Below, one piece after another: positions 38,785 through 50,269 of a stretch of 64,000 bases of DNA. The notes beneath the pieces are model-generated. The model ran no database searches and was not told the DNA's origin. It saw nothing but the letters and a program-made list of their open reading frames with translations. How positions within the stretch are numbered: the stretch's first letter is position 1; the number at the start of each line of letters is the position of its first letter. This DNA is from Volutella citrinella (Eukaryota; Ascomycota; Sordariomycetes; Hypocreales; Nectriaceae). Location of the stretch: positions 1,364,001 to 1,428,000 of the forward strand of contig JAWZSP010000005.1 of NCBI GenBank assembly GCA_034401135.1, in the 5' to 3' direction. Both the position numbers and the translations under genes were made by a program.

Positions 38785-39470
38785 GTCGGAAGCTCGTCCA
38801 AAAAAAAAAAACAATACAAAAGTTCAGGATATGAAATGGTATCGGGCGGGCGAGGAGAAGGCCCTTTAGGGATTGCAAAGCGCAGCGATGCGAGAGTTGA
38901 GCCGGATACGGCGCGTCGAGCTGGTGCGATGGATGCGAAGTGACGCAGTGCGGCCTGCGTCGTGTGTCTGAAGGAGCACGCACGTAGTAGCAGATGTCTC
39001 CTTGGCTTGCTGAGTGGTGCTGCCCATTGCAGCTAGGTCACCGAATTGCACCTGCCTGCTAGCCTAAAATAGGCAAGTGGTGGGCCGCTGCTAAGTAGAT
39101 CTGGTCCGTGGCCTCGTGTTGTACCCCAGGACGGCGGTCGGGCACCAAAGGTGGTCCCAAAATGGGGGGTCTGCAGCACCCAACCTCTCAATTTACCAGG
39201 TGGGAATTGTTCCCACCTACTGCATCGAGCTTACGTCTACCATCTGACGTATGGTCCCTTCTCTCCAACACGACTTAGGCACGGAATGAGCCACGTGCAT
39301 AGTACTAGAGTCTAGGAGAGATGCCCATTATATTACCTGAGCAGCCAGTGACACCAACGATTCTGGTCGTGTTCAACAGATTGTATGAGGTGTCAGTCAC
39401 CTAATGACAAGTCTATCCATGAATCATCTCGTGCCTTCATCTATCACTGCGCCAAAGAAGCTCTTAATGC
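38785..39470 (-). promoter_or_regulatory. SLA1 promoter and leader, with AMP deaminase 3' flank
   Basis: About 690 bases. A run of 12 A on the plus strand (38,801-38,812; T-run on the gene strand) lies 17 bases before the SLA1 start codon and belongs to the leader. The rest is GC-balanced with no gene-like frame. Confidence 0.55.
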
Positions 39471-42400
39471 TCATAGTTTACCTCCCTCTTGCCCATCCTC
39501 AGCTGGAGCCTTACCCTCCTGTGGATTGAGGTTGCGGAAGCTGCCAGTACGGTGTCCTCGAGTTATGATGCCAGGGAACATTCTCGGATCACTTCCGGAC
39601 AGGTGCAGGTCTGCCAATCCGTCGCTTGACCAGTCTCTTGATGGAGAGGCTGTGATGGTGGATCCAACATTGGCGTTTTGGTGGCCCGAATGTTGAATCG
39701 CAGGTTGGGCTTTTGAGTCTGGCCCTCCTGATGAGGAAGACACCTGGGTAACCACTGCCTTCTCACCTTCCGTGGTATTGGGGGCTTTCCCAGCCGGAAC
39801 AGCCATGCACTCACTCGTCCCGTCATAGGCAACATATCGACCAAGACTAGCCAGCGGGATTTGTGTCAGTTGGTACGAAAGGGAAAAAAAGGGATGGGAA
39901 ACATACACGTCTCTCTCTTGCATCAAAGTAAAGTAACGGAACTCGGCTCTGCGGTCTGGAACATTGGTCTTCACCATGGTATTGCCCTCTTTGCCTGGTT
40001 TGTCACAGTCTGGCCCCAGCCACTGTTTCTTGATCGAAAGCTCGTAGCCACTTTGTTGGACTGAGTTCTTGGCAAGTTCGCACATATCGACGGGGCTCAG
40101 CTTGTAGATCTGAGCCGCAACCGCATATTCTTCTATCAACGGCTCCTTTGTGAATGCAAACTGCAGCGGGTCGTCCGTAGAGAGCGAGACGTTGAGCCCA
40201 CGCCTAAAGTACTGATAGAAAGGATTCCGCTCATATGCCAAGAAAAGCGCGTTGTTGCTGAGAGGCGACATGGCAATTCCGATTTGATCGAGGTAGAAGA
40301 TGTATTGCAAAAGGGGCACTTTGCGCAACAGCAATCCATGGCTGATGCTATGACAACACAAGGCCGCCACGGCCAAATGCTCGCTGTCACCAGCTTCGCC
40401 ACAATGGGGCCTCAGCACAAAGGTATTGAAGCCTCGCTTCTTGCGCCAATGATTCAGGGACGTCATGTTCGAGAACAAGTAGTAGATCCAGTAGCTGTAT
40501 GGAGGGTTTTGTGGCGTTTCCCACTCCTTGGGCACAGGAAATTTCTTGTACAGGCGACGCTCGACCTTGCTCTCATCATCAACACTGTCAAACCCAATAA
40601 CCCTCTGCAGGAAAACATGGAGCTTCGGGTGGCTTGATGGATCTTTGGTGACTTCGAACAATGGCTGAAAGAGGTTCTTGACGACTTGCTCAAACGATTC
40701 CATCAAACCGGTGGCTTTGTACACATCATACAGCCGCGGGATCTGGATGAGCCACCGCACATTGTGGGAAAACAACTTGTTATCGACAACCCATGCGGCG
40801 AGTTTATCCCACTCATCAATGGACTTGCCGTAGACGGAAATGCGCCATTCTACCATTTGATACTTGCTCGACTCCAGGTCAGAAATGACTTCTTTGGTGA
40901 TTTCGGCCAAGTATCGCCCGTGAATAAAATTGTCAGTCTTGAGAAAGATAGTTCGGAGACGCGATTCGCCGATGGGGTTGTACTTCAAATTGAACTTGTC
41001 GAAGCGATGGAACGAATCAGTGTGAGCCTGTGTTGGTTAATGGTTAGCCTTGTCAGGAAATCGATCTGAGGGCCTGAAGAAACATACATGCATATCAAGT
41101 GTATCGATGCTTAGATCGTATGCCGTCAGGTTGATACTGGCAAACACTTCTTCGAGTGTCAGATGCTTCCCGTCACGAAACAGGACAACCTCGTTCGGGA
41201 ATTTTTTCATTTTGCTTTTGATAAACCGCAAGAGGTGCTTCTGGTTCATACATGCCGAATGGTGTACGTGTGTATCCACCTTACGGACGTTGTAAAAGTC
41301 TCGGTGCGGCACCTTTTTACTATCGGCAGTCTCCTGGTATTCATTCAGAAGGACATACAAGTTGAATTTGCCTTCAAGGTACTGAAGCCTCCTGAAAGCA
41401 AAACTCTTGCTTGGGCCATCGGAGGAGATGTTGAGAATGTCGTCTAGGTCCATGTAGAACTCTCTGATTGTAGGAACTTTGACAGCGGGCTCCAGGGAAT
41501 CTGCATCATTGAAGACTTGGTAGACTCCACTCTCATCAAGCTTGAACACCACGCCATCATCGCCAGGCAAGGGCAGGAGGTCGCTCATATCGAAGTCTTC
41601 CCCAATGTCTTGGCCTGGCTTTCGACGACGAATCGGCCGCCTCCCATCAGTCACGTCAGAGGGAGGTTGTCCTGGCAATGATCCAGAGGCGCCAAGGTTG
41701 GAGTCAAACCAAGTAGAGCTTTTCGGACCCGATACGTCTCCACTGGGACCTGGCGGCGCAGCTGGTGCCTGGCTCCAGGCGGGCTCGGGTGGAGGGGGGT
41801 ATATTTCCCATCCTGAGCTGTCTCGAGGATTATCATCCGGGCCCTGTGCAGATAGCTCTATGTATTTACGCCGCACATCGCGTATCCTTTGGATATTTTT
41901 GCTGATCGCACTCAGCTCCGCTGTGATTTGAGGCTCCGTATCAAAAATTCCGCCGGTAGAGATGCCCACATTCGTGCTATCTGGCACCTGAAATGGCGGT
42001 AGTCCCCGACTATCATGTAGAGGCTGTGGAGGAGCTTCTCTAGCGGCCGACGTATTCTCATATCCAAAGATCTTCGAAGATGGTGCGTGCACAAACCCGG
42101 TGTCGTTGGCTGCAGAAGGCATCTCTGTTGAAGGGAAAGGCGATTCATTCCGACGGTTGTCAGCTTCAAGGACCAAGGAATCGGCGCCGTATTCGGTCGG
42201 AGGGTAGGAGCCGGAGGTAACCAGGGGACTCCCATGTGGTGTGGGTTGTGTCCCAGTGCGTGTTCCGTTACGCAAGTCGACCTTGCTTCGTTGGTAGAAG
42301 AGCTTCGCATCGGTCTGGCTCATTTGACGCTCTGCAACAGGGTCGTAAAAGGTGGTTCGTCTGGGTAGATCTCGGGGCAGCATTCCTTCTTCCAGATCCC

Positions 42401-42694
42401 CTTCTTCGTCGCTTTCGGGTGCAGAACCAGCATTGTGACCGCTCCCATCACGAGCGGCGCCATGGCTCGTGGCGTCCCTGGATGACTCGTCCTCTTCGTC
42501 AGACTCTCTTGTTCGCACAGCCCGAGCCGACGCATCGCTCTCCTCGAACACACCTTTTCCTAGGAACGCTTTCGGTCAGCTCGATTGGTTTACAGCCCGA
42601 CAGCCCCCCTCTGTCGCCTCTCGCCTTGACGACCGAGTCCAACATTACGAGGAAAGGGTTGAGCCTCGAAGGGGCGAGCTGTCATACCGTCCAT
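39471..42694 (-). CDS. AMD1: AMP deaminase
   Basis: Four exons (42,694-42,688; 42,559-41,088; 41,027-39,907; 39,846-39,471) encode 991 aa. The enzyme hydrolyses AMP to IMP and ammonia in the cytosol, balancing adenylate pools. The disordered acidic N-terminal 330 residues precede the metal-dependent barrel: DTHVHHS (near residue 430) supplies zinc ligands, RPHCGEAGD (about 699-707) and [10 protein letters not shown] (774-783) are the conserved active-site motifs. Exon 1 is only 7 nt (ATGGACG); its 128-nt intron starts GTATGA, has CTGAC and ends CCTAG, giving [11 protein letters not shown]. The last intron (60 nt, GTATGT...CTAG, with CTGAC) is a multiple of three without stop, so reading through would only insert 20 residues; splicing is preferred. 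The C-terminal 120 residues are Ser/Gly-rich. Yeast Amd1 is 810 aa. Confidence 0.92.
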
Positions 42695-43509
42695 GATGCG
42701 TTCTCTGCACGAACGGTCGAGTCGGGGCGGCGATCTGTTGAGGGCACGACAATTGTGTGCTGCCTGGGCTGGGCGCCAAATGCTTTACGACTCCAATGGC
42801 CTTTGATGGGGGAAGTTTCGGAGGGCGCGCGCACAACGTTTCCCAAGTATCGAAGTCTACAGTCAGAGGGTGGGGCAAGATGGAAGTTGCAGCTTCGAGT
42901 TGGGTGTTACGTAGTAGTGGGTGAAGCCCTGTCGAGTGAGTGCCCATGCTACTACGGAGTACTAGTACTCCTTGCAGCAACCCATGTGGAGAGTGATTGT
43001 GAAGCAGGTACCCTGGTACTCAAGGGCCCACACCATCCCAAGTGCCGGAAACCAGCCTTACAAAACATCTGAGAACAGAACGCTTTAGGCACTGACGGGC
43101 ATCAACAACTATTTTCAGGCATCTAAGACAAATTGTACCAAAAGTACTACCGGGACAGTTGGCTTTTAGGTAGGGATACGAAATTCAACGAACCACGAAA
43201 ACAGGCAGCCATGAAGGGATGTGTCTCTGTCCCCCGGAACAGAGGCCCAGCTTAATTTACTGCTGCTAATGGGGAGGAAGCAAAAACGAGTTCATTGTGT
43301 ACTAAGTCTATTTCCTTGGCTGTAACGCCGTTTCCGTTTCCGTTCTAATCTCTTTAATGCAGGCAAAATATAGACAAATATAGTTGCGGGCTTTGTCGTG
43401 GAACCACAAAGGGGGCGAGAAATGCGAGTGCGCTGGTGACGCTCGAGCCAGTCGTCGCATTCATTGTTTCGCGGTATGATGCAGTCCGGACATTTCTTGT
43501 TGTGCTAAA
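42695..43509 (-). promoter_or_regulatory. AMP deaminase promoter and 3' flank of the YEA4-type gene
   Basis: About 815 bases without a gene. A long plus-strand open frame that starts inside the deaminase exon extends through here, but it is antisense and not protein-like. The part next to 43,300-43,390 is AT-richer and fits the 3' end of the neighbouring transporter gene or of its antisense flank. Confidence 0.5.
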
Positions 43510-44883
43510 TCAGCTGGCTTTGCCTTCACGCGTCTCGTTGGTATCCGGCTCCTCGGTCTTCCGCCGGTTTCCTACCGAGTACAGCCCGCCTGCACTGAAG
43601 ACAATGATGGCTCCGACCAGTGTGCCAGGTGAGAGCCGATTCCCAAAGAGCCAGATGCTAAGCAGCAGACTGATGAGCTTGCGGATGTTCAAGACAATGG
43701 TGACGGTGAGGGCGGTAGACATGGCAGCCAGAAGGTTGACACCGCGAATGCAAGCATACTGTGTCAAAACATTCGTCGCTAGATAGAACAGCTGCCGGGG
43801 GATGGGAAAGAGATCCGAAGCAATACCAAACGGGCCGGGTAGATGAATAGGATCGCTCTGCTTCAGGTGCGCCAGTACCCGAACCATGGAGGGGGCGAAG
43901 GGCAGGAAAAGCGGGAGCGAAAGAGCATGCGAGTAGAAGAGATTCTCTTTCCAGTGTGGCCCATACTTCGCATAGGTCGCCTCGGTGTAGAGTCCCATGC
44001 CAGCAGAGAGGAGCTGAGCAACAAACAGCATCACAAGTCCGGTACTAAATGCAGGGCGGGTGCCTTCCTCTCCTTGTCCCTAAGTGAACGGGCGCTGTCA
44101 GCAAAATTACAGCCCACCACCATGAAGAATCTCATAAAGAATCCCATTTACCTTGTTTTTGGCGTCTGACCAGGCTGCCAAAACAACTCCAAGGGTCAAG
44201 AGGACAACCGCCAGGATCTGCACGCGCGTGTACCTCTTGCCATACAGATAGCCCGCGGCCATGGTAGTGATGCTGCCACCTGAACGCAAGATGATGTGCA
44301 CAGGCACTGAGATGTTGTAGCCAAATGCCTGGTTATTCAGGACGTTTATTGTGAAGAAGAGCACAATATTGATGAGCCATCGCCGTATGGGAACCTTGTT
44401 TGGCGCGATGAAGTAGGGGCTTTGCCTGTCAAACTGGGCGATGAACCCGGTGACGGCCACGAACAAGAATTGGACAAAGGTCAAAAGGGTTCCTGGAAAA
44501 CAGTTAGCAACCCTTGCGCTGGTCCACATTCACGCGTTGGTTCGACGGGGACAACTTGCCACTGGCCGGCTCGAAGCTACAGGATAGTCAGCGATGCAAC
44601 GCTCTCATCTCCAGGACGGTTATTATCACTCACCTCACAATGGCTTCGAGGGCATAAACCTGTGAGTGCGGCTCGTCAGACCAAAAAAAAATCCCGCATG
44701 GCTTTGCCTTAAGACAATACGTACGTTGGAGCAGCACCCGCCGAAAATGAGGCTCAACATGGTCACGGCAGTGATGACAGATGGGCCAACCTCGCGGGCC
44801 AACTGATGGGCTGCTGTGACAGCCGCCGGCTGAGGGAGCTGGGTTCCGAGGGACCCTTCATCGTGGCGCTTCGAGTCAGCCAT
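43510..44883 (-). CDS. YEA4: Nucleotide-sugar transporter, YEA4/SLC35B4 type (UDP-N-acetylglucosamine)
   Basis: Five exons (44,883-44,725; 44,659-44,634; 44,576-44,560; 44,492-44,152; 44,079-43,510) encode 370 aa. The multi-span protein matches UAA-family transporters: ITAVTMLSLIFGGCCSNVYA in helix 1, TLLTFVQFLFVAVTGF in helix 2, and NNQAFGYNISVPVHIILRSG, the most telling Yea4-like segment. Yeast Yea4 (342 aa) carries UDP-GlcNAc into the ER for chitin synthesis. Exons 2 and 3 are 26 and 17 nt; the only join that keeps frame after exon 3 uses a GC donor (GTG then GCAAGT) at 44,559, giving FEPASGTLLTF. In-frame ATGs also exist at 44,916 and 45,060; 44,883 has the best context (G at -3 and +4). 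The tail is hydrophilic. Substrate is inferred. Confidence 0.87.
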
Positions 44884-45978
44884 GCCTGATATCTTCCGGC
44901 GGCGGGTGTCCGACATGGACGTCTTGCTGCGATGAGCTCCTGAGGTCAGAAACCGAGCTGACGGGGGAGTTTTGCGATACAAGTGTGGTGGCTCTGCTAG
45001 CATGTATGGTCCGCCCATACTCCCTAGTGTTTCGAGTTCCAGCCACATGGCACCTAACATCGTACCCCGTGCCTGGTGGGGCTTCCTCCCTGAGCCTGGC
45101 TGTCAACCAGGGGAACCGAACTGACAAGCTTCTCTGCCAAGCTCAAAAAATCCCATGCCGGATTGCTTCTTACTTCCTTCCTACAATTCATTCCTTGTAC
45201 TAATTCCGTAGTTCTCGTTCATGGCCTGCTTTCTCATTTCCGCCTCCGCTACCTTAGTACTTGGCCGGTGCATCCGTACAGTCGCCATCATCAGGCAACG
45301 CATATTACTCGGACGACTGTAGGTAGCCTAAGAGGCGACTGGCTTGCCACCAGGTTGACCTGTGGTGGTCGCTCTAACTGCACCATGGACGGCACAATTA
45401 ATTCGTCGGCAAGAGTTGCCCAGCCTTCCGCCGCAAGGCTGCAAAGCAAGGGGGCCATGCACACGGATCGATTCCATAACTCTAGATCTTTTGTCTCTGA
45501 AAGTACCTTGGCAAAGATCGGCGAGGCGTCATGTAATGTGCTTTTTTTTTCTTTTTTTGCATTCAAGGTCGAGATTGTTTTGTCTACATCTGAATGGCAC
45601 GTCATTTAAGTTATGAGAGTCCTCTTGTGGTTGCTACTACACTTGGCAACCAAACAGCATCCCACGCACCTCACCAAGTTCCGCCGCGTCCACGTATCTA
45701 TGGTTTACGCAACTTGGTACGCAGTCGGTGGGCCGTCTCAACCAGTTCCAGCCCTTTTACCGTGGCCCAGGTGCATCGCTATGTGACCGCACGACTAGCC
45801 TGGGTATATTCTAAGAATAGCCAGCCGCGACATGTCAATGCTTGCCCTCCCGCCTGGAGTAAAACAGCGTCGTGATGAGAGCCGGGATGGCGACATATAT
45901 CCTTGACTCTCATTTCACCTCAATGAACCGTGCCCGGTCGGTGCTCTCTCAATGACGGGCGCAATGCGTGAGCCAGGT
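44884..45978 (-). other. Intergenic: YEA4-type gene promoter and CDC55 3' flank
   Basis: About 1.1 kb. A T-rich tract at 45,540-45,560 and the sequence next to 45,979 fit the end of the CDC55 transcript. A 104-codon minus-strand frame at 45,291-45,605 starts with ATG but has no recognisable domain or neighbours' splice signals; I do not call it a gene. Confidence 0.5.
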
Positions 45979-47776
45979 CTAAAGGGCCGAGAAGACAAAA
46001 AGCTGCGCAACCATGTTAGAAAACCCGGGACAATAAAAATCGGATCAGGCAGCACTCACATTGTTTGTTGCCGCAATGGCGATGCTATCCTCGAAAGGAT
46101 GCCAGCTCATATGCAGGATCTTCTTGTTAAAGTCGATCTGGTCCGCATCCGTCTCCTTTCGCATTCTTTGGCCCTGTCCTCCTGGGCTTCCCGAGCGAGA
46201 GCCCCCCTTCTTGCTGCCGTTCGTGGCGGTGGGGCTAGTAGATGAATTGATAGGAGTGGGCACGCCAACCTTCTTTGCCTTGAAGGCAGACTTATCCGCC
46301 TGGAGAACAACTTCGACCTCCTTCTCGGGATCAGAAGGATAGATCATGAAGTTATTGTTGTAGCTACCAGTCATGACATTCTTCGCATCACCAGAGAAGA
46401 CGACCTCAAACTTGTCGAATATACTATCGTTCTCGTATGTGTCGCAAAGGCGAGGTCGTAGATGTTCGTGGATAGGTATCGTCTTGACTGGTTGTCGCTC
46501 CATGTTGATATCCCAAATCTTCACGGTGAGATAGTCGCGTGAGAGAATGTATCGACCGTCGTACGAGAATCGAACATCAGAAATCGACGAGATGATTTCG
46601 GAGAAGAACGACCTTGAAGAAGGATCTTCCTCCTGTTCGAATACTACGGCAAGTCAGCCAAAGGCGCGTGTACGGGGGTTGTAAATAGCCAGGAGGGTCT
46701 CAAGGCCAGGCATGGTACAGGCTTACGTTTAGCGTGTTGGTCGCACAAAGCGCTCTCCCGCATGTCTGCCAACTTGATTGTACCCTTGGAGCTGGCATAC
46801 ATGAACCAGTTGCAGCTCAAGGGGTGGAACTCAGCCGCAGTGATGACTTCTGTAAGCTCCTCCATGTTTGCGGGCTTGATGTCGACGATATTGAAGCTCT
46901 GATCTTGGATGTTGAGGTTCCACAGGTTGATGCGGAGGTCATCGCTGCTGATGAAAGTCTCGCCATCACTGTTGACAGAGATGCTGTTGATGTGGTACGC
47001 ATGCGCGTTTGCATAGGTTCGACGAGGTACTGCGGCAACGACGGTGTCGTGATGGGTCAGGCGAGGAAGCTTGAGGTCGGCAGCGTTCCTGAACTGGCTG
47101 GGGGGGAGAGGGCGGGGGGCACCGCCACCACCGGCAAGGCTGCCCGGGGTTACATCATGAGAGAGGTTATTCTCAGCGACCACCTTGAGCGACTTCTCAA
47201 AGACCTTCCATAGTTTGATCGTCTTGTCGTTGGTAGATAGCAGATAGTGAGAGGCGTTCTGTCGGCGACACCATTTGATCTTGTTGATCTTCTCTTCGAT
47301 CTCGAGGGATTTTAGGTAGTCGAACTCGGGTTCGTGGGATTGAAATTCGGTATGGAACTTGTACTCGCACGTCTTCTTCTACTGTGTTGTTAGAAATCAT
47401 AGACACCAGCGGGTGTGAGAACAAAGCATGGAGATTTTGCATATGTCACCCAGAAAGACGTACCGTCTCGTTGCGCTCGAAAAGAACGACTCGGCCGCCC
47501 TTGTCGCCTGTGGCAAGATAATTACCCGTGTGGTCAAACTCGACAGTCGAAATAATGTCGGCTAGGTGCAGACTATTAGCGGCATTCAGCTGTGGGAGAA
47601 AATGGGTGACATAATGTACCTTCAGTTATGTCCTCAACATCACCCTTGTCACCAAAACACCTGTGGTCGTGTGCTCAGCATCACTATTCGTTCGGGGTAC
47701 CAAACCAAGCAAGCCAAGAGTGGGGAGCATACTGCGTGAACTTCCACGTGGGGGAGTTCGCGTCGCTATCAACCAT
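45979..47776 (-). CDS. CDC55: PP2A regulatory subunit B (PR55), CDC55 type
   Basis: Six exons (47,776-47,733; 47,660-47,620; 47,561-47,464; 47,378-46,727; 46,643-46,060; 46,002-45,979) encode 480 aa. This is the WD40 beta-propeller regulatory subunit that directs protein phosphatase 2A in mitotic exit, morphogenesis and stress control. Family landmarks: [20 protein letters not shown] at the start, [41 protein letters not shown], and the end ATNNLFVFSAL. A Gly/Pro-rich insert ([12 protein letters not shown]) and a Ser/Gly-rich insert near residues 405-430 are as in other filamentous fungi. The 24-nt last exon and 41-nt second exon are invisible as open frames but restore conserved residues exactly. 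Intron 3 ends CAGTAG, and the downstream TAG is used. Yeast Cdc55 is 526 aa. Confidence 0.95.
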
Positions 47777-50269
47777 TTTGGAAAATGGTGTCGAGCAGCT
47801 GAGCGGGCGGGGATCTCAATACGATCGAAAGGCGATGGCGGGATGAATGGGGCTTGGGATGGACGGGGCACCAGCGTGGGCGACACGAGAAAGTCTGGCG
47901 AGAGTGTATACGTGAGTGGCACGAGATGTGATGCCGGAGAGAACCACGATGAGCTGTCGTGATGGCGGAGGAGTCTTCAACGTCACCGCCAGAGCGATTC
48001 GGCGGCGCGGGGCGGTGCGGAGGGGGCGACGGGGTTCGGTGGTTTTGTGCCAAAGGGGGGGAGTTCGGCGGTCGGAGTCGGTCGGAGGGGAACGACGGAG
48101 GGGAGGATGATGCTGCAAGTCGGCAAGCTTAACCAGGCGAACGGACTAATCGACAAGAGAGTGAGTATAGACGGTGGCAGGGTGGGTAGGTACGCAGAGG
48201 GTAGGTTGATCGGTAGTGGAGGTAAGCAGGTGGGTAAGTACTAGAGAGGTTCTGATAGGTAAGGTAGGTGGCGGCGGAGGTAGGCAGTACTGTAGGCCAA
48301 CCTACCAAACCGCCGGTCCCAACTGCCCGTGCTTGCCTGCACTAGCAACAAGTAGCTGGCAATAGCAGCAGCAGTTTGCCTAACATTTTACCTTACCTGC
48401 TTACCTCAGTACCTACCAACCTTACCTTAGGTAGCAATAGCTACCGTGGGCAGTTTGGGCGGGCGGGTATGAGGGCAGCAACTTTTGGGGCACGTACCAC
48501 TACCCACTCAACGCAGAGATGGCGTCGCGGAACGAGGGGATACGGGAGAGGAAACGAGCAGCGCGAAGGTGAACAGAAGCAGGCACGAGGACGGAGAGAG
48601 GGCAGCAGCGATGGCGATGGGAACCAAGGCCGTTGGGCGAGCAGCTGAGCGGTCGTTTGATGGCACTGCGCAGAGCTTCGCAGGGCGCTGCGTACGGGCG
48701 TCTGGTGGGGAGAGAATCCGATCGGCGCGCAAGAACCACCACTGCTGGTTGAGGCTCAACGGAGAGCTGGGCAGAGTGTCGCGTTGTGGAGGAGATGGAG
48801 CGGCTGTTGGCAGCGATATAGGAATGTACCTCTGAGGTTGTGTAACCGTGGCCGACGAAGCAGAGCCGCAGACTGCAGGTGTGAGTTGATGCTGCGAATC
48901 TGGCCGGCGTGGATGGTGTGGGAACAGGCGATGGTGCTGGTGCTTTGATTTCAGCCAGACCAAAGCCAGGATCATTTGGAAATGGCACAGGTGCGTGCCA
49001 GGTTGATGGAGGGGGGCTTCTACATTCGGCTTGCTTGGCCTCCAGCGCTACAGCTGCCAGTGGAGCTTAGTCGTTATCGACATGCACAGGTCACGTATAC
49101 ATCTAGCCAGTCGGATATTCCATGGCCGCTCATGTAGCTGCTACCTCCACGCGCGGGGCTGGCCGCATCAAACACCTGCGAGCTTACTAGTACTGCTTGC
49201 CATTGCACAGTCCTCCTTACCAGGTAAGGTGTATCCTCCTAGTAAGGTAAGGCCTTCCCGATTACAGACAGGGGCTAGTGCGTCGCGTGCTGTATTTGAT
49301 GTTCACCAGCAGAGCTGCCCAAGTGACATATGTGCAGCTTCCCCAAGATAGGTGCCCTCGCAGTATGGGGCCAGTTTCTTTCCTAGTGGTATTGCCCCCT
49401 CAAATTGAACTTGAATACTTGGACTTGAAGCCCTGGCCGAGCCGCGACGACCCGGCCCTCTTTCTGCTTCTAGTGAGTGAAGGGCGCGGGGTAAGGCCGT
49501 CGGCGATAGCGAGAGATGTAGCCACCGAATGGACGGCCCTCGAGGTTGTAGTAGCGGCTTACTGCCAGGCCATAGAATGCATGCCACAACGCCTGAGGCA
49601 GGATACCAAGTGAAATGCGATGCGGTCGCTATCCTGCTGAATTCGCCCGCTCATAGCACTGCCTTATGCCCACCTAAGGTACCGGCGTCCGTTGGAAGTG
49701 CCAAGAACATTCAGCACAACAATAATTGCAAACAGGAAACCAGTCCCATGGAGGTTGTGGGCTTAGAACGTGATGAAAGCAAGAGCCAACTCAGTGTCAC
49801 GTATTAATCATGAGAAGTCCATAGGTGACGTCCAGTGGCCAAAAGGACCAAGGCTGGCTTCAAGCCATCGCGCATTTGAATGGGTTGCGGCTATATGATC
49901 AATCGTGGATCACTTCTGTTAATACCCATGGTGTCGATCTGGAGATGGAGTGGTATTTCACTGTTTTTGGTGCATGCCCGCGTGCCGGAACCGGCCTCCG
50001 CCGACACACCCGAGCATCCGCTAAGCCGCGGCCAACTACCGGTAGACTTCACATGGCACATCCTCCTTCGAGGCTCGGCACCGAATTTACTTGCGGGCAT
50101 CATTGGAGAATAAATCAACGACTAGCTCCTGGTTACGCAGCTGGATGCAACTGATAAAGTATCCTCCCCTCCCCGCCTTGCTCTGCGGTTATCGACGATT
50201 GTGGTGGAGTCTGGCTTCAACAAGTACGGATCGAGGTCAACCTTGACCCGTCTCATATCAAACTGTACC
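47777..50269. promoter_or_regulatory. Long divergent intergenic region, 2.5 kb, rich in GGTAGG/CCTTACC words
   Basis: Upstream of CDC55 (-) and of the unknown gene at 50,270 (+). The segment 48,165-48,450 has many GGTAGG, GGTAAG, CCTACC and CCTTACC words on both strands, including GGTAAGGTAGGT at 48,258-48,269 and ACCTACCAACCTTACC at 48,411-48,426; related words recur at 49,218-49,252. A long leader of CDC55 is likely, since PR55 genes often have long leaders. A 162-codon frame at 48,500-48,988 (-) is low in protein-like features. No gene is called. Confidence 0.6.

Noticed and set aside
42236..43072. 278-codon plus-strand open frame
   Set aside because: It is antisense to the AMP deaminase 5' exon and promoter, has no domain, and is explained by codon bias of the real gene on the other strand.
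45291..45605. 104-codon minus-strand frame starting with ATG
   Set aside because: No recognisable domain, sits in the CDC55 3' flank and YEA4-type gene promoter, and no splice context extends it.
48500..48988. 162-codon minus-strand frame (and a similar overlapping 155-codon one)
   Set aside because: Low-complexity, Arg/Ser/Pro-rich in both frames, no domain, no neighbouring splice signals; typical of GC-rich intergenic DNA.
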